In this document: piece by piece, positions 5,432 to 7,146 of the stretch
Numbering within the stretch: position 1 is the first letter of the stretch
How the letters are laid out: every line of letters begins with the position of its first letter
Source: Wenzhouxiangella sp.
Lineage (GTDB): Bacteria; Pseudomonadota; Gammaproteobacteria; Xanthomonadales; Wenzhouxiangellaceae
Length of the DNA: 7,146 bases
Assembly: GCA_007123575.1 (NCBI GenBank)
Contig: SKKV01000056.1
Location: 1 to 7,146, forward strand
Direction: 5' to 3'
Program-made: the position numbers and the translations under genes
Notes under the pieces: generated by a model
Databases searched by the model: none
What the model saw: only the letters and a program-made list of their open reading frames with translations
What the model was told of the DNA's origin: nothing

Positions 5432-7146
5432 ATGTGCTACTGATCTCTCAGTGTGACAAACGGGCTCTCAAGGAGTCTCGGAGGATCCTGGATCAGTTTG
5501 CTGAGCGGCGCGGGGACCGGACCTGGCAAACGTCGATCACCCAAGCCGGCTTGAACACTTTGCGCAAGCTGTTGCGCAGCACCGCAAGAAAGAACACGGC
5601 CGTCGCCTGTCACTGGATCCGTGGCAAGGACCATAGTGAGCTGATCTGGATTGTGGGCAATGCCAGTCGCTTCAACTCGCGAGGTGCTGTTCCTACGAAC
5701 TCCACGCAACGAAACATCCTTCGTCATGGCAGCGAGAACGACTGGCATACAGGAGAGGATATTCAGCTACTCGCTCGCCTCGCCGCTCTGCTACATGATC
5801 TCGGCAAGATCGTCGTCGCGTTTCAGGAAAGGCTTCGAGGGAAACGGCAGGAGCGCAATCTGTACCGTCATGAATGGGTTTCCCTGCGACTATTTCAGGC
5901 GTTCGTGGGCAATGACGATGATTCCTCATGGCTGCAGCGATTGGCTGATCCCGAACGACAAAGCGAATCGGATTGGATTTCTGAAGCCCGTTACCTGCGT
6001 GACGGGATCGACGACCCTCCACGCCAACCGTTCCCCCATTTGCCCCCGGTTGCGCAGGCCGTGGCCTGGTTGATTCTGACTCACCACCGGCTTCCGCAGG
6101 TCCCAGTTCGCGAGAATGGTCGACAGAAACGAGTAGGCATTCGACCCAAAGGAGAGTTCTACTGGCAGTGGATCGAACAACCGCTGCATGAAGTCGCCCA
6201 CGACTGGAATGAAATCGCGCAGCCGGTGAGCCAAGGTGAAGCGCTTCCTTACTGGCAGCCAGCCAGCCCGTTGCCAACGTTGCACCCTGAATGGAAGAAA
6301 AAGGCTGCCAGGATCGCTCGCCGTCTGCTGGAGTTGAGCCGTAAAAAGCCGGAAGGTTGGCTGAAAAACCCGTATGTCATGCATCTTGCCCGCCTGAGCC
6401 TGATGCTGGCAGATCACCATTATTCCAGCTTGGGGATTGACGGCAAAGGTGAGCCGGCACCGGAACGTCTTCCCTTTCTTCAGCCAGGCGACCCTGCCGG
6501 CGCTAACACCCATCGTACCGGCCCAAAGAGCGGGCTTATCAAACAGACGCTCACAGAGCATTTGCTGGGCGTCGCTCACGGAGCCGGCGCTATTGCCCAT
6601 GCGCTGCCTGGATTCGAAAGGTACCTGCCGCGCCTGCAAAACCATCGTGGCTTGCGCAAGCGCACGGCGGACCCCCGATTTCGATGGCAGGACAACGCCT
6701 TTGATGCCGCCACCAGCATTCGACAGATGTCAAAGCAAAATGGCGCCTTTATCATCAATATGGCTTCAACCGGCTGCGGTAAAACCCTGGCGAATGCCCG
6801 GATTCTTTACGCACTGGCCGAGCCTCAGATCGGAATGCGTGCGACTTATGCGTTGGGGTTACGCACCCTGACCTTGCAGACAGGCCGGAGCTATCGCAAG
6901 GACTTGCATCTGGATGACGACGAGTTAGCGGTTCTGGTCGGCGGCTCCGCTAGTCGAGCGCTTTTCGAGCATTACCAGGAAAAAGCTGAAGAAAGCGGCT
7001 CGGCCTCCGTCCAGTCGCTGCTCGAAGAGGACAGTCACGTCCTCTACGAAGGCAATACGGCAGACCACCCTCTGCTGGCACGAGCGCTAGCCAACCCGGA
7101 TATCCGCAGATTGATCTCAGCGCCGATACTGGCCTGCACTGTAGAC
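5428..7146 (+). CDS. cas3: Type I-F Cas2-Cas3 fusion nuclease/helicase, 3' end outside window
   Basis: The visible 573 residues are open to the window edge; the full protein in this family is about 1,000-1,100 aa. Residues 1 to about 90 form the Cas2 domain (MNVLLISQCDK..., ending LIWIVGN), which scaffolds Cas1 dimers. An HD nuclease domain follows with the hallmark LLHDLGK (His123-Asp124), plus further candidate metal ligands: His148 in YRHEW, His219-His220 in LTHHRLP and Asp329-His330 in LADHHYS. The SF2 helicase begins with Walker A, STGCGKT (Lys452), and the family-typical ATYALGLRTLTLQTG. The DEAH box and later helicase motifs lie beyond the window. The enzyme is recruited by Csy/Cascade to unwind and shred target DNA and also acts in spacer acquisition. 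It begins within the cas1 stop. The intact HD and ATPase motifs fit a canonical defensive I-F system, not the transposon-borne I-F3 variant, which lacks cas1 and cas2-3. Confidence 0.97.
   Translation, partial: MNVLLISQCDKRALKESRRILDQFAERRGDRTWQTSITQAGLNTLRKLLRSTARKNTAVACHWIRGKDHSELIWIVGNASRFNSRGAVPTNSTQRNILRHGSENDWHTGEDIQLLARLAALLHDLGKIVVAFQERLRGKRQERNLYRHEWVSLRLFQAFVGNDDDSSWLQRLADPERQSESDWISEARYLRDGIDDPPRQPFPHLPPVAQAVAWLILTHHRLPQVPVRENGRQKRVGIRPKGEFYWQWIEQPLHEVAHDWNEIAQPVSQGEALPYWQPASPLPTLHPEWKKKAARIARRLLELSRKKPEGWLKNPYVMHLARLSLMLADHHYSSLGIDGKGEPAPERLPFLQPGDPAGANTHRTGPKSGLIKQTLTEHLLGVAHGAGAIAHALPGFERYLPRLQNHRGLRKRTADPRFRWQDNAFDAATSIRQMSKQNGAFIINMASTGCGKTLANARILYALAEPQIGMRATYALGLRTLTLQTGRSYRKDLHLDDDELAVLVGGSASRALFEHYQEKAEESGSASVQSLLEEDSHVLYEGNTADHPLLARALANPDIRRLISAPILACTVD

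Noticed and set aside
5926..6645. Minus-strand frame (239 codons) opposite cas3
   Set aside because: It is a shadow of the Cas2-3 HD region, without homology features or a ribosome site.

Overview
The window looks like chromosomal DNA of a GC-rich gammaproteobacterium. It carries a Gram-negative TonB-dependent outer-membrane receptor, a canonical proteobacterial TPP riboswitch, and a type I-F CRISPR-Cas locus. The secreted protein at the left edge has a 'DRFE' motif after its signal peptide; from memory this style of motif is common in secreted proteins of the Wenzhouxiangella/Lysobacter side of Gammaproteobacteria. That placement is a weak inference.

Left half (1-3733, minus strand): a thiamine-responsive transcription unit. 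In transcription order it has a TPP aptamer (3733-3644), a leader with two mutually exclusive hairpins, one of which sequesters the ribosome binding site (3623-3562), a 714-aa TonB-dependent receptor (3556-1412), and, 79 nt further on, a secreted multi-domain Ig-like protein (1332 to beyond position 1). The receptor is most likely the thiamine or thiamine-precursor importer. When intracellular TPP is high, the riboswitch should shut off its translation. The Ig-like gene has no obvious terminator or promoter in front of it and may be co-transcribed.

Middle (3734-4432): about 700 bp with no convincing protein gene. It has an unusual density of short perfect inverted repeats. Next to cas1 there is a 67-codon open frame with an SD-like sequence; it overlaps the cas1 start by 8 nt and contains two competing hairpins.

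Right half (4433-7146, plus strand): the first two genes of a type I-F CRISPR-Cas operon. These are cas1 (complete, all catalytic positions present) and the cas2-cas3 fusion (573 codons seen, cut by the window edge inside the helicase). They overlap by ATGA. Together they form the adaptation complex, and the Cas3 part also performs target degradation. The Cascade genes (csy1-4) and arrays would be expected to the right. No CRISPR repeat is visible in the window.

The protein genes are familiar families. The less ordinary parts are the non-coding stretches: the riboswitch expression platform, the hairpin-rich spacer, and the structured leader with a small overlapping frame before cas1.
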